Below are positions 24,001 through 36,600 of a stretch of 64,000 nt of DNA, piece by piece. This DNA comes from Salminus brasiliensis. Taxonomy: Eukaryota; Chordata; Actinopteri; Characiformes; Bryconidae. The DNA lies in NCBI RefSeq assembly GCF_030463535.1, contig NC_132878.1:25953925-26017924 (forward strand), written 5' to 3'. The first letter of the stretch is position 1. Every line of letters begins with the position of its first letter. The position numbers and the translations under genes are program-made. The notes below the pieces were generated by a model, which did no database searches, had not been told where the DNA came from, and saw nothing but the letters and a program-made list of their open reading frames with translations.

Positions 24001-27000
24001 ACCTCGATGGTCACGATTCCCAGATGACCACACTGAACTTCTGTTAAGAATTTCAAAATTCCAATTTTAAGCAAGACTAGTGCATTGTTTTTTTATTATT
24101 TTATACAGTTTTATAGTGAGAAGCACCATGCAAATGTTTGGGCAATGTCCTTTTTCTTTGGGCCCTTCCTGTTTTGTTGTTATTTTACACCTGCAGATCT
24201 GCTTTCTCTGCCTCTCTGACCATTTATGAGTTTGCCTGGAATAATGAGCATTTGATGTGGACTGAAGTTTTCTGTTTTCGTTGGTGGAGTACAGTGGTGA
24301 TATTACCAGACCTATTCACTTCAGGCTTCATGTCTGGTTCAGAGCTCTATAAAGGGGAATGACAAAATATGTTATAATGGTGCATATGTCTTTAAAGTGT
24401 AATAAAACATGTACATTAATGAATGTGATTAATGTGTCTAAATATGATGCATGAAATGTAATATCAGTAGTCTACAGGGCCTGATCTCTAAAACACTGTT
24501 TTGATAGTTTTGAGAAAGTTTTGGCTAAACCTATTGCTTAAACTGAACAGATAGATAAAAAATGTTTTCAGGCAAAATAGAAAATGTATTTTTGAGAATT
24601 TATATTATTATAATAAGGTTGGTTCCAAAGTGTTTTAAATGCCATTTTGATCAGTTTTTAAGTTTTAAGACTATTATCTGACAAGTATCTATGTGCAATT
24701 AAGATAAGATAATCCTTTATTAGTCCCACAGTGGGGAAATTCTCTGTCACAGCAGAAAGGGATAGCAAGACACTCAGTTACAAAAAACGTAGATAATAAT
24801 TTACAGTATATACACAATATAAATAAGAATTTAAAAAGCAAGAACAATATTATGTACAGATTATTACAAATGACACTTAATTGCACGTGTGTGTGTGTGT
24901 GTGTGTGTGTAGTTAAGTGTGTGTGTATGTGGTCTGCTGGGAGCAGTGCTGGTTGTAGAGGGGTTTGAATATAATAAGTATACTTGTGCTGTTGGGGACC
25001 ACTGTAAAGAAATCAGAGTCTGTATGTTTCTCTACAATTAACCCTTTAACACCAGAAACACTCTGAATTCAGTGGTCCTAGGCTATTTAATCACCTTTTA
25101 CTGGGGAGATTAAATAGCCCATGTTATATTAACACAGGCTAATTCCCTGCTGCCTCGTTAGTTAATCAGACACCTCAGTTAACGTTTAATACTGGTATTA
25201 TTTTTTTATTTTAGCATATAATACAGTGCTAAAACAATCCAAAAAGCTTTCAGAGCAGATTTCACATCGGCGAGTGTGTCTCTGAAGGACGGGGGGGCTG
25301 CCGCTTGACTATAACTGATAGGGAATGTTTGGGGGGGCGTTATTTAGCTAGCTAGTATATCCGCCGAGCGGATGGATGAGCCCAATTCGTTCGGTGTGTT
25401 CTCTGTAGCTACAGTTAAAAAACAGGTAGCTAGCTAGCTAGTGTGTGTTCCTAAAAGTTTGCTACTACAAGAGAAAGAGAAACGCTACAACAGACAATTA
25501 GCTAGCTAGCGCAGGAAAACCTTGCTGTGATTTTAACGGAACGGTCGTTCAGTGTCTGCGGTTCCTTTCGGACGTGCACTAACGCGAGGACCTAGTTTAC
25601 TTTATGAGAAACAGAGAAAGGTATGTATAATATTAGTGTAATTAATTGTACCGGAAGCCCGTTTTGATGTTTACAGATTTGTATGTTCGCCTGGGTTGTT
25701 GTTTAAGCCGTTTAAGTTGAATTCCTATTCTTCAACCTCTTGGTCGAATTTTGTGGTCCACCTTAAATGGTGCAGTAGTTCTAACAGGGGCGCTCCTGGC
25801 GTCTATACGACACCACAGTGTAACGGCAGCACCAATTAAGGTGGAACGGGAAATTATCATAGGAAGCTAACGTTAGCGTCGTCGGCTGTGCGCATACGCG
25901 AAGCTGCGCTATTGGGCGTTTGGAATACTTTTATTTGAGGTAGTTTTCGGACAGTGGATGCAAAAAGAAATACATTTCTTGGTAATCTGTGGAAAACCTT
26001 CCGATTCCTATGGACTGCAGTATCGCGCTAGCATAGATATGTAAGAACACACCGTATCGTTTAGCACGAGCCTCTCAGGTGATCACACATACCGTGTCCA
26101 CACAGTCGTATCCACAAAGGGCCGGTGTGGATGTAGGTCTACAATGCAATCAAACAGAATCCCACCTCATTTTAACTGTTTAATCAGAATGAGTCCCCAG
26201 GCTTCAAACTCTTAATTACTTCTGCAAGATGTGCTCCTGATTAATAGCAATGGCAATTTTTCAGCCTCTTGCTTTAGACTCCATCAGGACTTTAAAACAC
26301 TCTTCTGGACTACCTGCTAGCTTATGCACTCACTAGGCAATGTACTAGAAACCAGATACTGGACAGGGCCTCCTTTAGCTCAGTCTCAGTTATTCATTGC
26401 ATGAATTTCTCAAGATTTTCAAACATTATTTTCAGATGTTTTTTTCTGGTCCATATTGACATGAGTGCATCACAGTTCCTGTACATTTTTCTGGAACACT
26501 TAATGGTGCAGAAAAGAAAAGAAGAAGATGAAAAACAACATATGGTGTGTGGCAGTGCTTGAACAGCAAATGACCAGAGAAGAGCCACTGTGTAAAATTG
26601 TGGTGAACTGCATTTCAGAATGCACAACATGTCCAACCTTGTAGTGTATGGGCTCCGACAGAAGACGATCAGCCAAGAACAGTGGGCACAGGTTCACAAA
26701 ATCTGAACAGTTAAAGACGGGAAAAGCATAGCCTGGGCTGATAATTCTATATTTCTGCTGAGGCACACAGATTGCAGGGTCAGAATTTGGCATCAGCAAC
26801 ATGAATTCATGGATCCAAGCTGTCTTGTGTCAACAATCCAGGCAAATGAAGATGGTGTAATGGTGTAGTGAATGTTTTCTTTGCATACTTTGGGCTCAGT
26901 AATACCAATTACTGCTACAGTGTATTTGAGTATTGTTGCTGACCATGTGTGTCCCTTCATAGCCACAATTTACCCATCTTCTAACGGCTACTTCCAGCAT

Positions 27001-30000
27001 GATAATGAACCACGGCACAAAGCAAAATTTGCCACAAACCGGTTTCATGAGTTCAGTGTTTTTCAGTGGCTTTGCCAGTCATGAAAGTGCTCCTAAAATA
27101 TTGTGCGACACAATCGTGTCAACGTGGACCAGAATCTCAATGTCACAGAATGTTTCCAATATCCTGTGGAATGTATGCCACAAAGTGAGCAACAGGCGGC
27201 TCTACTCAGTGTTTGTTAGTACAGTGTTCCTACAAGGGCACTCAGTGAGTGTATCTTAGGGCTTTAGCAACATTATTAATAATGTCAATGACAACAACTA
27301 TTGTTATTAATTCATATATGAATCAACAACAAACCAAAAATTCCAAAATATGGCATCACACTGCAACCATGGCAGAAGCACAGCATGGTGTCTTGTTCTT
27401 TTCAGCTAGCTCTGTTCAGTTTATTTAAATAGCACTGCAAAATTTTAAATGTGATCTGTAACATAGTTCAAAAGATTACTGGATAAAATATGATCGCTTT
27501 AAGATATTTATGACCTACTTGTCTTTTAAGAAATAATTACAGGGAAGTTAAAGCAAACTCTTTAAACAGGGCAAACAGGAAAACAGTTCTCTTTACAAAA
27601 CAGAATGATATAGGTTACATTTAAAGCAGCACTGCTGAGGTAGTTCTTGCTCCTGGGCTACACCTACAGTCAAGCAAGTATAAGTCTTTGAGACACCACT
27701 AAAGGTCATGCTTTTCTGGACAAGCTGAGATATAGAACCAGAATCATGTGGACTGATGCGGTAGAGTCATATTACAGGATTTAACACAAAGATAATTACA
27801 CAGCGTTGCACAAGCGTTGTCCAGAGTAACATTGTGTAATTAGCAGGTCTGTGGAGAATCTCAATGAGACGGAATCTGTTATTTTATGGTATTATTTACA
27901 TATTTATTAAAAATTCTGTTAATGTATTTTTGACTCTGCCCTGTCCAGTCTGCGACATGGAAGCAACATGGAAGAGAACTCAGAGCCAACTGAGCAACAC
28001 ATATGCAGCTAATATAATTGTTCATTAATCGCAATTGAGGTTAAAACGTATTACCCAGCATTACATTGTGTTGCTTTAACTGCCATTAATTATGCACCTG
28101 AGCCTTATCCAGAATATCATTATAGGGGTTCCTGATTACAGGTTGGAAGAGGGACAACCAGGAAGCATTTGATGTACATTACGTTTAAACATTACATGTG
28201 TACATACATTTGTTCTATTTCTCCACCAGAGGTAAATGACCTCCTGTTGCAAGTCTCATATACATCTGGAAATACCACCACAGGCACCTGAACTGAAGAG
28301 AACATCAGTGAATGAGTCTTCTGGGACTCTCCTCATTAACACCTGATAGACTAACCCAGAAAGACATGAGTGAAAAGAGAGCTCACCCCTGCTCGGAGTG
28401 TGGAAAGACTTTTGCTCTTAAGATCAACCTCCAAATACACCAGCGTGTTCACACAGGAGAGAAGCCATATTACTGCTTACAGTGTGGGAAGAGTTATGTT
28501 CTTAAGATTAATCTCCAAATACACCAGCGCATTCACACTGGACAGAAGCCGTATGACTGCTCGCGGTGTGGGAAGAGTTTCACTCTCAAGAATAGTCTCC
28601 AAATACACCAGCGCATTCACACAGGGGAAAAGCCGCATCACTGCTCATGGTGTGGGAAGTGCTTTGCTCTTAAGGTTAGTCTCCAAAAACACCATCGTGT
28701 TCACAAAGCACAGAAGCCGGATGCTCTCTCAGGTTGTGGGAAAAGTTTTGTTCTTAGGGTAGAGCTCCAAAAACACCAGCACGTTCACAGCAGAGAGAAG
28801 CTGTATGGCTGCTCAGAGTGTGAGAAGAGTTTTGCTCGTAAGGCAAGACTCCAACTCCACCTCCGCACTCACACTGGAGAGAAGCCATATTCTTGCTTAC
28901 AGTGCGGGAAGTGCTTTAGTGACAAAAGTGCTTTAAAACTACACCACCGCGTTCACACCGGAGAGAAGCCGTATTCCTGCCCGCAGTGCGGGAAGAGTTT
29001 TCCCCAGCTAAGTCGTCTCCGGCGCCATCAGCGCAGTCACACAGGAGAGAAACCGCATGTCTGTCCGGAGTGTGGGAAGAGTTTTACTCGCAAGGGTAGC
29101 CTCCAGTTACACCAGCGCAGTCACACAGGCGAGAAGCCTTTTGACTGCTCAGAGTGTGGCAAGAGTTTTGCACAAAAAAGTAAACTCCATTTACACCAGC
29201 GCACTCACACAGGAGAGAAGCCGTATACCTGCTCGGAATGTGGGAAGAGCTTTACTCAACAGGTTCATCTTCAGTTACACCAGCGTGTTCACACCGGAGA
29301 GAAGCCATATTCCTGCTCCCATTGTGGGAAGAGTTTTGCCCATAAGAATACCCTCCGACAACACCAGCGCACTCACACAGGAGAGAGGCCGTATTCTTGC
29401 TTGCAGTGTGGACAGAGCTTTGCGCAAGGGAGTCATCTCCGACTGCACCAGCGTACTCACACCGGAGAGAAGCCGTACGACTGCCCACAGTGCGGGAAAA
29501 GATTCTCTCAAAAGGGCTACCTCAAATCACACGAGCGCGTTCACACGGGCGAGAAGCCGTATGAGTGCTCCCAGTGTGAGAAGAGTTTTGCGCACAAGAA
29601 TAGTCTGAAACTACACGAGCGCATTCACGCTGGAGAGAAGCCGTACGAGTGCACCCAGTGTAGGGCAAGCTTCAGTAACAGAAGTTATCTTAACCTTCAC
29701 CAGCGCATTCACGCCGAAGAGAAACCGCATGCCTGCTCACAGTGCGGTAAGAGTTTTACTCAGCGGAATAGGCTTAAACTACACCAGCGCACTCACACAG
29801 GATAGAAGCTGTAGGCAAATGATTACTCTAGGCCATATTCCTGCTAGGACTGTGGGAAGAATTTGCCTCTGCAGAGTCCTCTTCAACTACCAGCGCACTT
29901 GCATGAGAGGGAAGCCGTATTCCTGCTAGACCTCTAGGAAGAATTGCACCCAACAGTTTGATCTTCAACTACACCAGTGCACTCACACTGGAAAGACCTG

Positions 30001-30616
30001 TATCTTTGCTTACAGTGTGGGAAAAGTTTCCTCAGCTGATTAGTCTCCAATAATATGAGTGCACTCGCACTGGATAGAAGCCATACAACTGCCCACAGTG
30101 TGGATTTTGGACTGAAGGTCGGACACATCTGGACATGCACATTGTAGAAGTAGCACCTTGTAGAATCCACACCCATAACCTCCTACTAAGTGAATGTAAT
30201 AAGCTACAAACTCAATACACAGACAGATATATTGACACTGTATGGTACTGCCAAGTAACCCACCCGTTGTAGCTACCCCTAGCACTAGCAATGCTCCTAA
30301 CACTAGGAGGGTAAAGATGTAACACACTCCAATACACGTGAAGCCAGTCGTCTCCTCCCCCTCTATATTGCCTAAATTTGTTGTGATCATTTATCCCTCT
30401 GTCTTGCACGTTTTCAGGCATTTCCCTATCAAATGCTTAATTTGCTGTACTGTACTGTACAATATAGTGCTCTTGACTTGCATTCGTTCTTTTATTAATC
30501 AGTACCCACCTCCCCCAAAAGGCTTTAAGTGATTAGTAAACATTTTAATATCATAATTATTATATTATTAGGTATGGTAACTGTATGCCTGGTTTGAAGT
30601 ATGGTATGTAAGCATG

Positions 30617-30651
<35 letters not shown>

Positions 30652-33600
30652 TATTATTATTATTAAGTTCTAAATAATAATAATAATAAATTCTTAATAA
30701 TAAGAAAGCATCCTGTTTGCTAAATGTGGTGTGATGTATGTGGGTGATTGGAATCCATGCCATTACCTGGTCAGGCAGGACCCTTAGCTTTTGTCCTCTG
30801 GCAAGAGAAGACATGAAGCTGGAATTTTCCAGGCCAAATGGGAAGATGCATTTTTTGGTATCTGTTGTATGTATCTCAAGAATTTCCCCATTACCACCTT
30901 GATTACTTATATTAAACGCTATACAGAATGTTTTTGAGTTTATCTCAATAAATATATTAATGTCTAAATTGTTTGTTGTTATGGCTTCAAGCGTTCCTAC
31001 AAGTCTAGAATTTCTATAATTCCTATGGCTGTGTCCATGTCCTTATTCAGAGATTACAGCCAGATGTTTCTGTTAGAGCTTTAATACAAGTTCCTTGGTG
31101 TCCTGTATGTAGTTTGTTATCTTGGATCGTGGATCATTGTTCTGTGAATCTGGATGTGATTGGTAGTTACTGTATTAGTAAGTACACTATATATGTAAAT
31201 GTTTACAGACACCCCTTCTGATGAATACATTCAGCTACTTTATGTTGCACCCATTGCTGACAAAGATGTGCAAATGCACACATACAGCTTGTCTAGTCCC
31301 TGTAGAGAAGGATTAGCAAATGAATAGGACTGGAGCAGACAATCATGGACCTATTGGCACTATGCCTAATGCCAGGTGTGGACTAGAGGGGTTTAAAGCC
31401 TCCCACAGCATTGTGCTGTGGAGCAGTAGAACTGTGTTCTCTGGAATGATGGTGCTCCATCCAACACCAATTATTAACCATTAGGTTAATAATTCTTGCA
31501 TTCTTGGAGCAGCTAGTGTAGGAACAGAGGACTTTGGACTCAGAATTGTGAGTAGTAGTGCGTTCGGTAACGGTTCGGGATGAAACATGCATATAAAAAT
31601 TCTATTGTAATAATAATGAATGAAGTGTGTTTCTTTGTAGTGTTACTCCATTGCATTGTACTGGAGTGAACAGCGGCATTCGACAGTTGCTTCTTTGCAT
31701 TCTGGAATACTTTTTTCAGTTTACTTCAGTTTAGTACTGCATAATGGCATTGTCTGATTTTTAACAAACCAATATAGACTCTATATCTCCACACACATCC
31801 CAAATTTTCCACTCTCATAAGTTACATGGGTTTCTATACTTTGTACCAATGCAGTACTGCCTGCAGTAACTGGGCAGTTGCTGCATGGAAGGTGTACCAT
31901 AGAGACTCCATATGACAGATGCAGGTAAGTATGGAGTCTATGGTCAGTGTTTACAGTGACCTATTCAATTTAAAAAAATACCTATTGGGGCTCCTCTCTT
32001 TGCCCTCCTCCTCATGCTTGCGGTACAGGAAGCCCTCGTGGCGGACGGTGTGTGTGGGAGGCTGAGGCGTGCTTGGGATGCTCTGTGCCGGGGCAGAACG
32101 AGATCGACGGGTCTCCTCTGGCTCTTTAGGACGTGGCCTCCGCCGTGGTTTGGGCCGATCACGAGCGCGAGGGCGATCGAGGCGAGTGACAGGGGCTGAA
32201 AGACTGCTGGGAGGCCGATAGGTCTCTCCTCTTGCCTGAGAAAGATTTTTAAAATATCTGTTTATTCATATATAATTATTTGTATATATATAGAATTTTT
32301 ACAACTTAATCTATCAAAATAGCAAATGGTTTGGACCAAAGCTGTTCAGTTTCTACAGAATGTTTAACTTCCTATTGCTGATCAGTGGCTGGTAGGTAAA
32401 GCAGTCAACCTAACAAGTAACAGATACCCAGAATTCACAAAAATGAGATGCCTTGTTCTCTACTGCCTAAATACTACTGCCTCTACTGCCTATAACCCAT
32501 GACAGCATTATAACCCAAAGCTTATATAAAACCCCAAAAAGCTTACACAGACACTGTAGTTACAGAGTAAATGCATTACCAATCACTCCCATATCAGATT
32601 TAGACATCACTACTGTGTATGCTAATGTTTTACCGCTGGCCAGATAGCCAGATAACTGGATTTTGAATCCTCAAATGTTTAAGGCTTATTATCTTATACT
32701 ACGTCATAAAAAAGATGCGATTTTCCAAACATTATAAAGTCGTAGTATATATTAATTTTGACAAAAAACTATCCACCACACATATGACTGTGGTAACCTT
32801 TGGGACACTATTCATGTAATAGTGAAACAAGCAGCAGTACTCACATGGCATGCTTCTCTCTCCTGTACCTGTTCAACGATCTCAGCCATGGTGGAGCGCT
32901 TCTCCCTACAACAGCAAGACATGTGAGAGAGTGAGAGATACAAAACATTCACTATTAGTGCAATTATAAATACATATACACCCTGAATATCCAAACAATT
33001 AACTGTGACACATAAGACTTTCTTACATAAGACTACTTAAGATTACACACGACTCCTCTTTTGTTAACCACAGTCGCATTAAGATACACCAGATGCCCGA
33101 TGAACGTTTGTGGGATACTAACAGCCATTGTATTATCCATTCATTCATGCAAACACACACTATCCCTCACCCTGACTGCCTCTTGTCTGATCCTTCTTTC
33201 CCAGACTCCTGGTCACTGGAGTCCTGCCTTTGCAGCCTGTGTTTGCCACTGCCTTCCTGCTCGCTGGACGACTGCCTTTCCAGCCGCCGCCGATAGCGCT
33301 CCTGCCGCACAATCAGCGGCAGCTCATTCAGCCTGGCCTGGATCTCCTGCTCGCTAGATGTCTGTCGACCCAGTCGGTACTCCCTCTCCCGTCGCAGGTG
33401 ATCCATCTGGGGGTCCGAGCGGCTGCCTCGAGGGTCCCTCTGCAGCCTGCTGTGGATCATTTCCAGAGAGGGATCCATGCCCATTGGAGTCCCAGGGCTA
33501 TCTGCTGCTCCACCAACGAAATGGCTGTGGTGGGCTTCCAAAAGAGGTGGAACAGCTTTGTGGATGTGGTTGATTTTGGGCTGGAGGTAGTCAGCTTTCA

Positions 33601-36600
33601 GGTGTTGCCAGGCGTACGCCAATTTGGGTTCGGTGACCCCCACGGCGCCAAGATGGTTCAGGCTGTGATGGCTGGAGCAATCAGCTCCCATGACAGCCTG
33701 CTGGTTTAACCCGGTGTAGCTAGAGCTGTCCACCCCTAAAACACCCTGTTGATTTAATCCAGTGTAACTGGAGCTGTTCACCCCCAAAACGCTGACTTGT
33801 TGGTTTAGTCCATGGTAGCTAGGGCTTTCTAGCCCTAGTACACCCTGTTGGCTCAGTCCATGGTAGGAAGAGCCATTCATGACCGGTGTGTACGGATTCA
33901 GTGTAGATGTGAGCCTCTGGGTAAGTGGGTGCGTAGCTGTGTGCACCATGGCATGAGAGAGGTCTTGAGGGTTGGGCTTGGGCTCAAGGAGTGTGTCCTG
34001 GAGAGGGTTCCGGAAGAGAGATGATGAAGAGGAGGAGGAAGAAGAGCTGGGCACCAGGCAGGAGAGAGGGAACATCTGTCTGTTGAGGAGAGATGAGGTG
34101 GAAGGCTGCTTACTCTGCTCTTCCTTCAGTTTCTCCGCCTAGGCAGACATGGAGAGAGTGTTTATTAAGTAGTGTTCTCATGAACTGTACATTCATACAA
34201 GTGTCCTGCTTCGTGTGGTATAAATGAGATTCACCACTGTTTCTAGAACGAGTGTTCAACTGAGCATTACAATCAGCCAAACAAGTAAAAAAGTGAGCAA
34301 GTGATTTTGAATGTGGCACAATAGTGCTAGGTATGCCGGTTCAAGCATCTCCCAAACTATTGTGCGCACAGAGAGTTTGCCTGAATTGCGTCGCCATGTA
34401 TACCACATTTTTAAAGGAACAGCCACAAATATAAACAAAAAAGAGTCTATGTAGGCTTTATTTATTCACTAAATGACAATTCACTACACTGACATAGCAT
34501 TTTATATTATCTTTAAAAATTCAACCAATAAAACGGTTCATTTACTCAGAATATGAAGATTTTTTAATAATATTTTTTCAAATACACAGCATTTTTGGAG
34601 GAAAATTGTCCTGTAAAAATACTGGATCCTTCTTAAAAGTATTATTATTCCACTATGGATACGAGAGAAATAGTTTTGCTGACTGTTTGGTGCACTTTAC
34701 TTCCGGAGAAAACGCTGTTACCTCCGTTTAGCAAAAGCAACTTCACATTCAGTAAACTGAAGCAAAGTAGAGTGGTTTTTAAGGGAATGTAAGAAACTGT
34801 TTTCTGTTTATGCCGTTGAGTTTACACATGGTTAGACTTTCTAGGGTTTAATGCAGGCTTCATTGCAGGGCTTCCCAACTCCTAAAGATCTACCCTCCTA
34901 CAAAGTTGAGTTCCAACACCCCTATCTCGGTTTAAGTGGTTGTCAAAAATCTGGAACATCTCTGGCTCCCTATGATTTTTTTTTTTTTTTAGAGAAGTTT
35001 AGTTTAGGGATGGAATCTAACTGTGTGGTGTGTAGCTCTCCATAGGCAGATCTGGGCAACTTCGGTTTAAGAAGAAGGGATCAAAGGGGTCAAAGAAGAA
35101 TGCAAGCAAACAGATAGACCTGAACTGGTTCAATCTGGTTCAGTGCTGCTGTGCAAAATGTCACTCCTTTAAATGGCTGTCTAACTTTAAACGGCTGCCT
35201 CAAATGGGCTACAACAGTTGTCCAACATGTCCAATGGGCAAAGGACTGTCCAGGGTCACACATCATGCTGACAATTATGCAAAAGGCACCTTGTTAAATC
35301 CGTAGCCATCACATGCTACTATGTAGGTGTACTTACTAAGCTACAAACTCAATATATTGCTAGATTTATACAGAGACATTTGTTGATAGATCAGAACGCA
35401 GCAGAGCTAGTTTCTGTTCTGACCTGTCGTAAGGAGCTAAAGTGTTCCTTCCATGTAGCTGCTGCTTTCCTGAATGCTTCATGTCGGCGAATCAGCTGCT
35501 CTACTTCATCCGGTCCGCCCTCTGCCTCACGTCTGCTACTGAGTGGTTCCTTTGATGTTAGCCACACTTGCTCAACTGTACTTGGCTGGGCAGACTGTAA
35601 CCTTTGCTGCACTGTAGACACAAAAAAACAACATTGGTTATACTGACATTCATTCTTTGTTTGCTATGTTTTGACATTTTTTGAAATGGAAACGTGATAG
35701 AATTGCACACTGGATTCGTTTTTTCTAATTACCTATTGTATCGTTCACTCTAACAGAAAGGGTTTTCGACTCAACGATCGTCACTCAACACTTTTTGGTG
35801 CTATATAGGGCTATTTTAAATAAGTTCTAAACAAAAACATCAACAAACAGTATAACATTTAAGCATAAATGGTTATTCGAGGTGTCAAAGTTATCTGTGT
35901 ACGTAGTGTAATTTGACAATGTTTTGTAAAGTTGTGTAACATTGCAAAACATCAGTATTAATTAAAAAGCACACAGCGTGTAAATTAATGTCATTATCAG
36001 CACATAGATGCTCTTACTGCACTGAAGCCTCTCCCAGTGCTGGTCCCACTTCTCATTCAGATCTTTCTGCTTTGCCATCACATACTCCAACTTCTCTTTC
36101 ACCTAAGTGAGACAGAAAGGGGAGGTGGGGGGACATAGCATTATATAACAGACTAGCCCTGTTTACATGCACACCAATGGCTCACTATTAGTCTAAGACT
36201 GAAATTATCCAAGTTTTGACCATTGTCATGGTCCATCTAACTTAATTTGGATCAACTGGATATTTTAGTCATTTGGATTAAATTGAGGTTTAGACATGTA
36301 AAGGCTTTAAAGTAACTTTTTTTTTTGTAACTTTTTAAGCTTTTGCCATAGTTTACCACTTTTCCAGTAGTAATGCTGTTGCAGTAATACAGTTTGGTCT
36401 GCTTAAACTCTTTTGGTGGTAGAACAGTTTAGCAGATTGACCAGCAGCTTCTCACAATGCCAATAAGTTCATGTTTACCTGCTCTATATTCTGTGGTGTG
36501 TATATATGTGATTGTGTGTACCTCCTCAGCTGCAGGGTTGTGTGCAGCAAGCAGCATCTTTCCCATGTCCACACACTGCAAGAAGCTCTTGCTCTTGTTC

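Larger units (their letters stand above)
23717..31981 (-). other. 8.3 kb sptbn4 intron hosting a zinc-finger gene
   Basis: Besides the zinc-finger gene and its putative promoter, it contains a retroelement tail at 24698-24960, a hairpin at 25081-25119, a Tc1-like fragment at 26430-27200, a palindromic (TAA)n at 30622-30665 and MITE copy B at 31183-31490. The rest shows nothing recognisable. Confidence 0.7.

Noticed and set aside
29057..29608. 183-residue frame overlapping the zinc-finger gene
   Set aside because: Shifted-frame shadow of the regular finger repeats; no finger motifs of its own.
33230..33709. 159-residue plus-strand frame
   Set aside because: Antisense shadow of the sptbn4 specific-domain exon.
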